From: Rhea pennata
Lineage: Eukaryota; Chordata; Aves; Rheiformes; Rheidae
NCBI RefSeq assembly: GCF_028389875.1
Contig: NC_084666.1
Location: forward strand, 59,652,422 to 59,716,421
Direction of reading: 5' to 3'
Length of the DNA: 64,000 bases
Shown: positions 33,244-44,130 of the stretch, in pieces
Numbering within the stretch: the first letter of the stretch is position 1
Layout: each line of letters starts with the position of its first letter
The notes under the pieces: model-generated
Seen by the model: the letters and a program-made list of their open reading frames with translations, nothing else
Database searches by the model: none
What the model was told of the DNA's origin: nothing
Made by a program: the position numbers and the translations under genes

Positions 33244-33254
33244 GCGCATGCGCA
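33244..33254. promoter_or_regulatory. Perfect NRF-1 motif
   Basis: GCGCATGCGCA, the palindromic consensus for nuclear respiratory factor 1, common near start sites of CpG-island promoters. Occupancy is inferred only. Confidence 0.65.
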
Positions 33255-33365
33255 GGAGGCGCGCGTCGCCGTGGCTGACCTGCCCGTGCTCCGCGGTCCG
33301 CGTGCCTCCCCGCGACCCGCGTGGGGGGCCCTGCCGCACCGCCCGCGCGCACGCTCCGCTCCGCG

Positions 33366-33387
33366 GCGGGGGGGGGGGGGAAGGGGG
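33366..33387. repeat. G-run in CpG island
   Basis: A run of about 13 G followed by AAGGGGGG, within the CpG island. Possible G-quadruplex and a likely sequencing trouble spot. Confidence 0.7.
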
Positions 33388-35504
33388 GAGAGAGAGGCGG
33401 AGGCGGCGCCGCCTCCACACCTCGCCCCAGCTCACGAGGCGGGAGGGCGCGCGCGTGCGCCGCTGCTTGCGGCACGCGGGCGCTCGGCGGGGCGCGGCCC
33501 CCTCGGCGCCCGCGGGCGCGAGGCTGGCCGTTAGGGCGGGGTCAACGGCCCGCGCTCGCGCGCGCCCGTTGCGAACCCTATCAGAGCCCCCCAGAGCGAG
33601 GGGAGCCGTGGCAAGGTAAGGGGCGGTGCGCGCTTCCCCTCCCCCCCTGCCTTTTCCTTCCCCCGCCTCCCTCAACACTGGTTTTCAGTGCACTGCCTGG
33701 GGATTGAGGGCACGGTTATCCCAAGCGAATATCCTGCGTGCCTGCGCCCCAGGTGGCTGTTCGGAAGTAGATCACAAAGTCGTCCGGTTGTAGCCCAGGA
33801 GACCGCTGTTGGGGCTATTCCAAACCACTGGGTTTTTGAGTTAACAACTCGTTAAAACGAACGGAGCAGCAGTTGTTTTTCCAGCAATTGTTTTCCAGTA
33901 CTCATTTCAGGATATCTGTAAGTGCACATTGACTCTACTTAAGATGCCCATGAAATAACAAAGCATGCAGGTGCTGTTGGAGTGAGGGCAGCTTTTATGC
34001 TGAATCTCAAACAAGTGTACATGTATTCCAAAATCACATTGCATTTGAGTGCCATAATGCCTAGCAAGATCGTGTTTTATGTAAGCTGAAGAGCTATCCT
34101 AAGCTATCCTGTAGCCTTCTTCTGTATAATTTTAGTATATTATTTTGTGGATGGAGGGGTGTTTCCTTCTGTTATTTCCAAAAGGACTTTTATGTTGATG
34201 TGTTCTTGTATTCCTAGTTTCTGAAGTACCTTTGATACTTCTCTTTATCATCATCTTCCTAGATAAGCCTGTAGATATCTGTAACACACTACACTACTAT
34301 GTTAGTAATGATATTTTAAATAATATCACACCCAACATCAGTCCTTAGCATAGCTGTCTGAACACAACTTTTTACGTTATCTTTCTTCTAATAGTCATTT
34401 TTGTAGTGGAGAGGTGCTTGTGCAGCTGACAGCTTCTCCATTTTCCAGTAGCATCTCCTACGAGAGCAAAAAAAATCATTTCCTTGTAACCCTAACTTCA
34501 CTTACCTCCTTTAGATCATCAAGATGGCACTAACATTTCATTCTAGAAAGTACTGCTTGGAAAACAAGGTACTACAGCAAGTAAGTTCGTTGCTTCTTTT
34601 ACCCATTTTCATCAAAAAAAAAAAGCATTTTAATCAGATTCTTTTGGTAATTTTTTCCATAATATTGCTAGTATAAGAAGCCCACTAGCGCAGGCAATTT
34701 TCTCTGTTTCATGCTCAATGTTTTTCAAGTAACCAACTGTTTACTTCAAGAAACCTGAAAATATTCTGGAGAAAATTCCAATTAAATTTTTCAGGCTTTA
34801 ACTGTATATAGATCTGGCTACACTTACAGGGGTTCGGATAATCATATTAACAAACTGATTGGTTACAGAAATCTAATTAAGTATTGTAAACTTCTTTTTT
34901 GTTGTTTTCTTGAGACTTTCAGATATTATGGCCAATAATTATTTATTTTTTTAAATAGTGCCATACTGTGTTTATTCTAATTTGTCCAATATTTTACCAA
35001 ATTTTATGACTTCTGAAAGGAATTGAATGTCTGATTCTTTTGCTGTCCTAAGATCTGTACAATACTTTGGCACAAAGAACCACACAAACATGTTCACACA
35101 AATATGCTCATTCTCAGCTATTTGTTGATAGTTATTTTAATCTATCTTCCAGTTTTCACTCTTTTTAAGTAAAGGTATTTTTTAAAAAATCGAGGTGTTA
35201 ACATTATCATTAAAAGGTGTTGGTGCATCTTTTTGTTATATGTTTATTTAAAAACATTCTGCTTAAACTTTTGGTTAGTTTAGCTCCTGATCGTTACTTT
35301 GTTTCTTTAAAATGCCAGGCAGGTAAAGACATCTGTGCATCCTGAAGCAGGATTATGGCCTCGTTCTGATTATAGCTGTGGTATTTTTGCTTACCCTCTC
35401 CATGTACTCTGCTTTCTTGTTTGCCTCTGCCCTTTTTCAGTACAGATTTGTTACCACTGCTAATCTTTCAAAAGTCCCTTAGGACTTGTACCAGTTTCTT
35501 CTAT

Positions 35505-35506
<2 letters not shown>

Positions 35507-35536
<30 letters not shown>
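35507..35536. repeat. Poly-T tract (30 T)
   Basis: An uninterrupted run of 30 T in the intergenic region; no attached retroposon recognised. Confidence 0.85.
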
Positions 35537-38500
35537 CCTCAGAGGAAATGTAGTCTGTGGGCTTTAGTTATGGTATATTTTAAGATTCTGTAACAAAGAG
35601 TCTTACAGAGTCTTCCACGCAGTTTGCACAGAGAGTGGCACAGGTGTGGCACAGGAAGCCTTAAATGAGCTAAAAGAATTTTAAAATTATAAAAGTGGTG
35701 CAAACTCAAAACAATGGTACAAGGGTAAATGATTTCCTGTTGTAGTTGTTGTCAGTACAGGATCTGTGCTGTGCATCATGCAGGGATGCAGAAGACTGTT
35801 CATGTGTTTTTAGAACTGGTGTGTATGTGAAGTTTGGTAGTCTTAATAGCACAGAAGCTCGCTAAGGTAGAGTGCTGACATTGAAAAGGTGTTCAACTTA
35901 GGGGAAGAGGGTCCAGAGAAAAGTAAAATGGACAGTTACATTTCTACCCATTAATCTAACCACTAAATTTGGCTTCTGGCTAAGAGGCCAGTATTAATGT
36001 TTTCAGAAGGAAGAAATGTGTACAGGTGTGGTTGGGGGTGGTGGAAGGAGGGGACAGATAAAACACAACTGGAAAGAAGTGAGAGAACTGTATCCTTCAG
36101 CATATCCAGGGGTTTGAGGGGTTTGCATGTGTCAAATCCAGGGCAGAATATATTTATAGAAAGTTATATACTAAAAGAAAAAGCTTTACAAGTTAGGAGA
36201 TGCCCAAGAGTTGAAAAGTAATTGCCTTAAATAATCTTTCTTAAAGCTGCAAGCATCTTGCTTTAGTTGGTGAGTGAGCTGGAAATGTATGTTTCACAGC
36301 TGCAAACAAACAGATGTATTTTTGTGTTAGAACTTTTCTGTTCCAGTGTTGTATCTACTGTTCTGCAGCTGGCTGGTCTTTAATTAAATACTGATTCGTT
36401 ACTCAGAACTAGTTTTTTGGTTGCATGTGTTTTTATATACAGACTGTCTCCAAGAACATTTCCGTACCCATAGCTGTCCTGGAACATCTCTTTAACACTT
36501 GGAATACCTTCACAGTGTTTTGGGTTTTTTTTGACACAGTTACTATTCCCTTCATGTTCAAATGATTCATAAAGAAATTATATCTATTGCATACCTTCTC
36601 AGAACAGGAGAAAGTTAAATCTTGATTTAAAAAATGAGCCAAGTAATATTTTGTTGAGTATCTAATTAATTTTGACATTGTTGCTCTTGTTCTTTTGCAC
36701 TTTTTTTTGCTTATGAGGTAATAATCGCATCAAATAAACTTTATATGAACAGGAACTCTGTCTGTACTCACTGGGAGCTTTTGGAAAAAAAATAAATTAG
36801 CTAATAGTATCAAAGCATGGAGTCTGAGGCATAAAATTCCACACACTAATTCAGAATTCAAGGCGTGGTTTATTACTTAAATCTTTTTAAAAAAGGTTTA
36901 CATTGAATAAAATTCCTTATTGCACATTATAATGCCTAACATGATCTAGTCCATTTTACTAGTCTATCTTAAAAAGAATTTTATGTTATCAGGTAACATT
37001 TATCCTTGACATGAAGATACTGGTGAACTATTCCCTCTATAATTTAAAAATACATTTAATTTTAATTGCTGGAAACTGTCATCACATTTTTCTGAAGTAG
37101 TTACTGAGCCATAAAGAGAGGATTTGAGGCTATGCCACTGGTGTTACTCAGAAGAAAAAGAAGGAAGAAAGTCATTCTTCTAGAAGACCTAGCAATATGA
37201 GAGCAGTTAGGGAACTTGGCACTATTCTGTATGGTCAGAAGCTGGACATACTTTGACTGAATAAGATAAAGGTTGTCTAAGATGCTGTATTGCTAAACTA
37301 CTTAAGAGTACATCATTTTCCTTGTTCCGTTAGCCTTTAGTGTACTATCAAATTGTATTTTTGGACCTTTCTGTCCTGAAAGAAAGGAGAGAAAAAACTG
37401 CAAATCCAAGGCTCTTACATAGTCATTTGTTTTCAGGAACAGTGATTTCCCTGAACACCAGTTAAGACAGTGCTCTTTATAATATTGCAAGAGTTAGCCA
37501 ATAAGGAAGACGGATGGATACAGAGAAAGACCCTAAGGGAGTAAAAGAACTAGAGAAGAGATAAATAAAATAGTATTTTTATTTACAACATAAGAATTAC
37601 ATGTTACTAGGGAGGTTGAAATGAAGCCCTAGCAATATTTTAGTGCAGGGTCTTTTCTCTTGCTTGTTTTTTTTGTTTGCTCATCTGTCTTATCATAAAA
37701 GGATTCACAACAAAAGCAGAACAAGTGAAAAATCCCTTCAGCTTTCAGTAAGCTAAGTAAGGACATGTTATTTCATGGGTAACCTTACCTAGCTATGTTC
37801 TACTCCTCCAGCTTCCTCTACCACGAGTATGTATGACCACAACCTTTTTAAAAAAGTACTCTAGTTAAGTTTTCCTATATATAGCTCTAAAAAGCAGTCA
37901 CACGATGCTTAGTCATCTGATTGCTGTCTTATTCCCACATCCTGTATAGAGCCTAAAATTTATACATATATCCACATCCATTTTCTTCTTTAAAATAGGC
38001 TAGTGGAGCATTTTTCTAAAGCCTCTTTCAAGCAGGCATGTGATATGCAGTCAGCTAGTCTCTTTCTCCTTTGTGCATCCTGTCTGGAGCTCTGTATTTA
38101 AAAGGTATTTTGTTCTTAGTAGCCTTTCTATCTGTGCTTCTGCTTGTAGACATCTTGCAGTTCTACCTTGAATACTGGGGCTATGAGGAAGGGCTAAGCA
38201 AGAAAAAAAAAAATACCAAGAACAGGAAGAACAAAATTTAAGAAAAAGACTAGAGAAAGAGGATATGGAATAGCAATGACAAAAGTAAAGGTGAAAAGGA
38301 AGAATGACATAATGGAACAAATGTTAATATCAGTACTAAAAAGAGAAGGAAGGAAAAAGAAAATTATGACATTGGGAGGTATGAATAAGAGGACAAAATT
38401 AAACCTACCTGAAAAAAAGTGTCTCTTGTTTTTAGTCCCCTGAGCTGAGCTTCGGAATCAATGAGAGTGGTAAGGTCAATTGTTTTATTTTAGCAAGACT

Positions 38501-40509
38501 AAAAAAAAACTGTGCAAAACATAAAAACTGCGGGAGAGTTTAGGTGAAGTGGTGTGATGGCTTTCTCGGGGTAGCCAGCTGGGCTACTTTCTCATTCTAA
38601 GCATTCCTGTAGATGTTTCTTCTCCCATCTCTTTTTCTGAATTAGCTGTAGACACATTTTCACAGAACATAAACAGCAGTATTTTTTTTGTTGTTGTTCT
38701 TTAGGCACAGGAACAAACACAATATATTTTGCTCTTATTCATTGTATGTTATCCTGACTATATTTTTTTTTTCTCAGTGGCCTTTCTAGTGTTAAAATGT
38801 TCAACAGGATGCCAAAAGCAGTTTCACTGAAGTCATCTAGAGTTTCACCCTGAGAGTAAAAACGTGGGTTTTCTTTCTTGTCCAAACCTATTGATGATAA
38901 TGGGCCTGGAACAAAATTTTTGTGTGCATGCCTGTGTTTGTTGTTTAGGAATGAGGCAAAGGGTGGGGGTTGCATAAATCTTGCAAGTGAATAATTTTCC
39001 TCCTGAATAATCCAGTTTCCAGTCCAATAATCTACTTCTCTGGAAGAACAATGCAACCAAAATCCTTTCCTATTTCAGTCTGTTCTGTTTTTTGAACCAC
39101 GAAACAGCTAAAGTATGAGAACTTTCTATGCAAGCTTTGTACATCAGGTACTTTTCTGAAATGCTTTCTTCATCTAGGCACTATATCTAACAAAGTTTAG
39201 TGATGATCTTTTTTTGTCTTGTATCAGTCTTACACAGTCCTTTCAAATTTGCAAGTCTGGTTTGTTGCTTTCTCTTAGATGTAGGCCAGTGAGAATGGAT
39301 GATGTCTGCAGCAGGAAAGGAGCAGAGTGAGAGAGGACGAGAGCACTGTTCCCTTAGCCCATTCCTCAGCTTTACATAGACCATCTCTATGACTAAATTG
39401 AGTTTTGCGTATGAAAACCAACATGAAGCAAAAACAAGACAAAAAAACAGTATTCAATGTAAAATGATGAGTGATGTAATGATTAAGATTATTTCATGTA
39501 TACTCCGTTGAAAATACATGCAATACCTCAGATAATGCAATATAAAAACGTCAGGAAATATTTTGAAAACTGATTTTGCTGTATCTTTGTCCTGTATGAG
39601 AAACCTAACATTATTAAATACGAGTCGAGTCCACACCTCCATTTATACTGAGGTAAATTTTAACAGGAAAAATTAGCAGTTGATTTTTTCAGTGTTCTCG
39701 GTGCTCACTGCACCTCCGGACTTAGCTCATCCTTTTAATTTAAATCTTTGTGAAGTTTTCAGAAGTCCTAGGATATAGTCTGTTGTTTAACACCAAAATA
39801 TTTAGCCACACTTCTGTGCACAAAACAAGCTGATAAGCACAAAAAAAGATGTTATTTTGCAGTAATTAATTGAATATGCATTAATTAGTCTGAGATTTTA
39901 CCTAAACAAAACTTAAATCTCGTTTTTCAGAAAGCATGATGAGTTTGTAGATATTACTATGCAGGGACCTCCATACTTTTTTGTACTTCAAGAGCCAGCT
40001 AGTGCAAATATCTCTGTACTGTATTATGTATATACTATAGAAAAATCAATGGGAATCTTTTTTAAGTTGCCAGACAAATTTAAGCCCAGACACATTCAGC
40101 AATAATTTTTTTGAGCTTTTTTTTTAATTCTTGGTCATAGATTCTGTTGCAGAAGCGTGTTACTGCTCTCTTTTGGACAAACAAAGGAGATGGAATAACC
40201 ACTAGCTCCTGGGATCAAGAGTAAGATTTCCATGATGAAACTCAAATTTGAAATGAATATTTTGACTCTTGGTAGTTTTCTATAAGGATGATATAAAACA
40301 TGAATGCTGAAGCAAAATGCCCCTCTTTATTGCAGACAGGCATTTTTTAGCTTCTGCTAGTACAGATTTTTTTAAAAAACAAATTCTAGAGGAAAAAAAT
40401 AAAGACATAGAAGTAAATAGGATAAATATCTTTTTTCCAAAGGTAGATTGCGCCAGACTTAGCTGCTTCCTTTCTCTGATACAGTAACTACTTTTCTAGA
40501 CAAGTGAAA

Positions 40510-41420
40510 TTGTTAAACTGGAAGAGAGAGGAATTAGTAGATGAATTGTAAGTGGATGAAGAAATACTTAAAGGGAGAAGGTGTTACTGTGTTGTGCGGA
40601 ATAGAGTAGGGGATTACTACAGCTCTGTCCAAAGATTGGTACTGGAATTGTTATTTTTTAATAATTTCATTAGTAATCTTTGCACAAAAAGTAGAAATTG
40701 CTAATTAAATATGTTGCTGTCTGAATGTTGGGAAACATTCCCTGCACAGTGAATGTTCCATAGGAAAAATTGGATGACCTTGAGGAGTAGAGAAATAGAA
40801 TGGGATGAAATATAATAACACAAAGTGCAAGGTCATGTAGGGACTAATAGCAGAGGCTTTTTGATACAAACTCAGAGATTGTCAGATTAAAGATGAGAGA
40901 ATTTGAAAGAACTGGATGTATAAGCCAATGAAAGGCTGGCTATGAGCCACCAATTTGACGTTGCAGTAGAAAAAGTAAATACAGTCTTAAGTAAATTCAG
41001 CCTTTTATTTCTTGTACGGAGAAGGACATATTAATGCTACTATACTGGTGATATGATCTCTAATATTGAGAACAGATTTGGGAATATGTATTCAAGAAGT
41101 TGGACTTAGAACAGTTGTAAAGAAAGCAAAACTAAAATAAAGAGGGGAAGGACAAGAGATTAAAAGAACCTGGACTGTTTAGTTTAGCCAAGTGAAGCCT
41201 AGGTGTTACTGTCTTTGAATATTCTAGGTGAAGTAAATGTTGTGGAAGGAAAGGAGCTTTGTAGGCAAAAAGGAAATGTGGTACAAAATTAACTATTGCT
41301 GTCCAAGCCTCTCAAATATTACCAAGACAAAGTACTATACGATATATGATCTAGAATGTGCAAGGGACTGCATTTGATAATAATGGGAATTTGTTTTTTC
41401 CTGGGTTTCATTAAGCTATA
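40510..41420 (+). mobile_element. Ancient L3/CR1-like LINE relic
   Basis: A string of blocks in the right order matches the old CR1/L3 LINE reverse-transcriptase end and 3' UTR. At about 40619 ACAGCTCTGTCC..GATTGGTACTGG corresponds to the usual GGCTCTGTCCTGGG..GGTGCT. At about 40790 AATGGGATGAAATATAATA..AAGTGCAAGGTCATG follows. At about 40938 TATGAGCCACCAATTTGACG is followed by AAAGTAAATAC. At about 41170 CTGGACTGTTTAGTTTAGCCAAGTGAAG follows in two adjacent blocks. All frames are broken, so the element is long dead and probably older than birds. Confidence 0.75.
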
Positions 41421-42599
41421 TTTAAAGCATACTCAGCTCCAGCTCAAAACAGCCGTGTACTCTATATCCAAAGTGCTGATAGAGGCAGGAATAATTGACA
41501 AGATTTCTATACTGTGCTACAAGAGATAGATAGGAGCGCTGAGGCCCAGACAGAGTGTTCTGTTAGTGGTTAGTCTTCCGTCTTAGAAGGGAGGACCAAA
41601 GTGTTGAGGCAAATGTCTCACGCTTATGTGTTCCTGCCATGGAACTGTAGCATCGCAGGTCTGCTTTACAGCTTCCTTCCTGTTGTTTCTCATTTCCCCA
41701 CTGTACGTTCTCTGGGGCAGCCTTGCATTGCTGAAATGTGTTTATATCTCTGGAAAACTATCAGAAAATAAGTGCATTGCATTTTAGTTCAGTAATACTT
41801 CCTGTAAGTAGTCAGCTTGCTCTTCTCCTGTCTAATTGAACAATAATTTCTTTCTTTTTTTTTCTTTCCTGCTAGCAAATATTTAAAATGTTCTCATTAA
41901 GAACTTGAGGAATAACATATTTGTAGATGTTAGCTGGCAGAAATGACCAGTTTAGGAAGAACCTGATGTGCCTCAAGCATTTGTTTATATTCATTTGTAG
42001 TTATCTTGCATAGTCATCTTTCAGTAATCTTGGCTGTTATGACTATAGTAACTACTGTTTAAAGTTAATATTTTGCCGAGCTTGAGTAACTTGGCTCTGC
42101 AGAGGAACTTTGAAATGGAAAAGGGAGTCAAACGATACTCTAGACTACTGTGTGGCTGCTTGCCTTTCCACTATTGGAATTTCTTAGTCTGCTGCTCTAT
42201 ATGCTGCATAATATCTCCTTACTTTCTACCCAGTCCCATTAAATTCTTCTCCATTCCTTTCCTTACTACTGCCTCAGAGGAACTGGAATTTTTTTTTGTG
42301 TAAAGGAGGCCTGTTGTCTTATGACAAAGAGAGTAAAATTTGTAGCTTTTTTTTTTTTAATCTTTTGAAGATGACTGTCCAAATGTCCATCAAAACTCCA
42401 GTGAAATCCAGTTCTAAGTTTCACCTTCCACACAAAGCAAATTGAGGGCATTCTTACATTAATGAGTACAGCCATCTCTGAACTGACAAAGTTCAGGCTG
42501 TTCTTTGTACAAATGCCATCAAATATTTTAATCTCCGTTTGCTTTTGAAAGAATAATTGGCTCACAATAGTCAGGCTTAATTTTTCTCTTACAATGATT

Positions 42600-42669
42600 T
42601 ATAGATCCTGTGCCTTTTACAAGTATCGAAGTTTGTTTCACAGTGTCTCTGTGAAGTAGGGAAGTACTG
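42600..42669 (-). mobile_element. Possible MIR/core-SINE fragment
   Basis: TTTCACAGTGTCTCTGTGAAG followed by TAGGGAAGTACT resembles the antisense MIR segment CACAACAACCCTGTGAGGTAGGTACT. Short and diverged. Confidence 0.35.
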
Positions 42670-43114
42670 TGAATGCTGGGCTAGGTGTTTTGGATGAATG
42701 ATCTGTTCACAGGAAATACTGTTTCCATCTAAAAAAAGGGTATTTGTGAATTTGTCCTTAGCTTAGTTCATAGTTTTGGCTATAAATAACTGCAAGTAGG
42801 AAGTTATTTAGATGTTTTAAAACTCAAGTTATATCTTTCTGTTTAAAAAATTCCAGATACTGATTTGTTCATACTTACCTTTTATCAGTTAAAATCTGTT
42901 CCCTGTAGAAAGAAATCTTTTGTTTCAAATCAAATGAAGCAGAATGTTGTTCTGCCTGTAATCATTTTGGTTTTGACTGTACAGGAAAAACTAGAATGTT
43001 ATGTTTCTGTTCATCTAAACCTATTTTTTAAAATCTTCTTTTACTACAGAAATGGGGGGAAGAAGATTATTTATACAGTTTACATGGCATTAGTATTTCT
43101 ATTTTGTTAATGGG

Positions 43115-43190
43115 CAGCCTGTGGAACATATTTTCTATATCTTGTCCAAGATCAGTCTGTGATGGAGCCAAGAATAAAGCCTGGATTTTT
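43115..43190 (-). mobile_element. MIR-like SINE fragment
   Basis: CTTGTCCAAGATCAGTCTGTG followed by ATGGAGCCAAGAATAAAGCC parallels antisense MIR (CTTGCCCAAGGTCACACAG..TGGCAGAGCCGGGATTCGAACC). It is highly decayed, as expected for MIR in a bird. Confidence 0.55.
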
Positions 43191-43849
43191 TTAGACTTTT
43201 TTTACTTGAGACTCTTCTTGCATTTTAATTAGTGAAATGAAACTTTCCTTTCGCTTTTGTTCAATTAACTTTCCTTAAACTTTGTGCAGTAATCGTAACT
43301 TACTAAAAATGCCTTTGATATACGGTGAGCTGATCTGTACTTACCATGCTTGGAATGTATGGTGAGTGTGAGGTCTCACTGCGCAGAATCAGGAGTGTTG
43401 CCAAAGGCATAGCTGAGGCCGGGCTCTGATGTTCCCTGAAGCGCCTGTACTCCGTGTGGGGATATTTAGATTAACTGTGGTGCTCTGTGGTTCTAACTTA
43501 CAGTCTAAGTGTTCTCGTTCATCTGTGGAAGTTGGCTTTGCTCTAACTGGGCTCATAATGGATATATTGATGTAAATTAGTAAGCATCGGTATTAACACT
43601 ACTTGCTGGCATTCTCATAGTATTTTAACATACGGTTTTCATAAGAGCGCTAGGCTGTATTTCATCGAACTGCCAGCTTAGTCTATTGTTGATTTCTGAC
43701 AGTGGCCAGTAGTAGACGTTTATAGAAAGAAATTGACTAAACATAGGGTGATCTTTCCTCTCACACAGCTTTCCCATTTTCAGTATTAAGCGGTGTAGGA
43801 ATGGCCTCAGGTACAGATCACATCTGAGCCATTCTTCATAATAGCCATT

Positions 43850-44130
43850 GTTAGCACTGTGGATTTGTTTAATCCTGTTTTGAATTTGTTAATACTTTTT
43901 GACCCAAAGCATCCCATAGCACTAAGTTCCACAGTTAAAAGTGCTTTTTGGAAAAGTATTTCATTTGCTCATTTTAAAGCTAGTGCCTTATTATTTTGTT
44001 AAGAGTCCCTTTGTTCCTGTGTTATTGTTCCCTCCTCATCTTCTCCATACCGTTTATGGAGACCTCTGTCATACCTTCCTTTAGTTATGTTTAGATAGTT
44101 TAGCTACAAATTCCTTGCAGAGAAACTTCA
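43850..44130 (-). mobile_element. Second ancient CR1/L3-superfamily LINE relic
   Basis: The plus-strand text contains GCACTAAGTTCCACAGTTAA, GAAAAGTATTTCATTTGCTC, GTCCCTTTGTTCCTGTGTTA and CCATACCGTTTATGGAGACC. This is the antisense pattern of old amniote LINE ORF2 3' ends, in which a WN.LP-type motif gives GTTCCACA and the KxMNG-type motif gives CCATTCATGGAGACC. No open frame survives. Confidence 0.6.

Larger units (their letters stand above)
32818..33300 (-). other. USP53: Candidate USP53 non-coding exon 1
   Basis: The donor-like sequence GGACGGGAG|GTGAGGC ends a possible exon at 32818 on the minus strand within the CpG island. The transcription start cannot be located from sequence; the upper limit given is arbitrary, near the NRF-1-type motif. 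A second candidate donor, CAG|GTCAGC near 33275, is weaker. Confidence 0.35.
32395..33625. promoter_or_regulatory. USP53: CpG island, USP53 promoter (possibly bidirectional)
   Basis: About 1.2 kb of very high G+C and CpG density in an otherwise AT-rich window, with sharp edges. It lies 5' of USP53 as expected for a housekeeping-type TATA-less promoter. A minus-strand donor-like site GAG|GTGAGG (exon end 32818) could close USP53 non-coding exon 1. A plus-strand donor CAAG|GTAAGG (exon end 33615) at the far edge could belong to a divergent transcript. Two NRF-1-type motifs, GC boxes and a (CG)n run are inside. The long open frames on both strands here reflect few stops in GC-rich DNA and are not called as genes. 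Confidence 0.85.

Noticed and set aside
32369..33707. Long open frames (up to 379 codons) on both strands, Arg/Pro/Gly/Ala-rich
   Set aside because: They overlap each other on both strands in the CpG island. GC-rich DNA has few stops, composition is low-complexity, and no domain is visible.
42780..42789. MEF2-type site CTATAAATAA between the genes
   Set aside because: A single AT-rich 10-mer is expected by chance in this AT-rich DNA; no cluster with other muscle motifs was seen.
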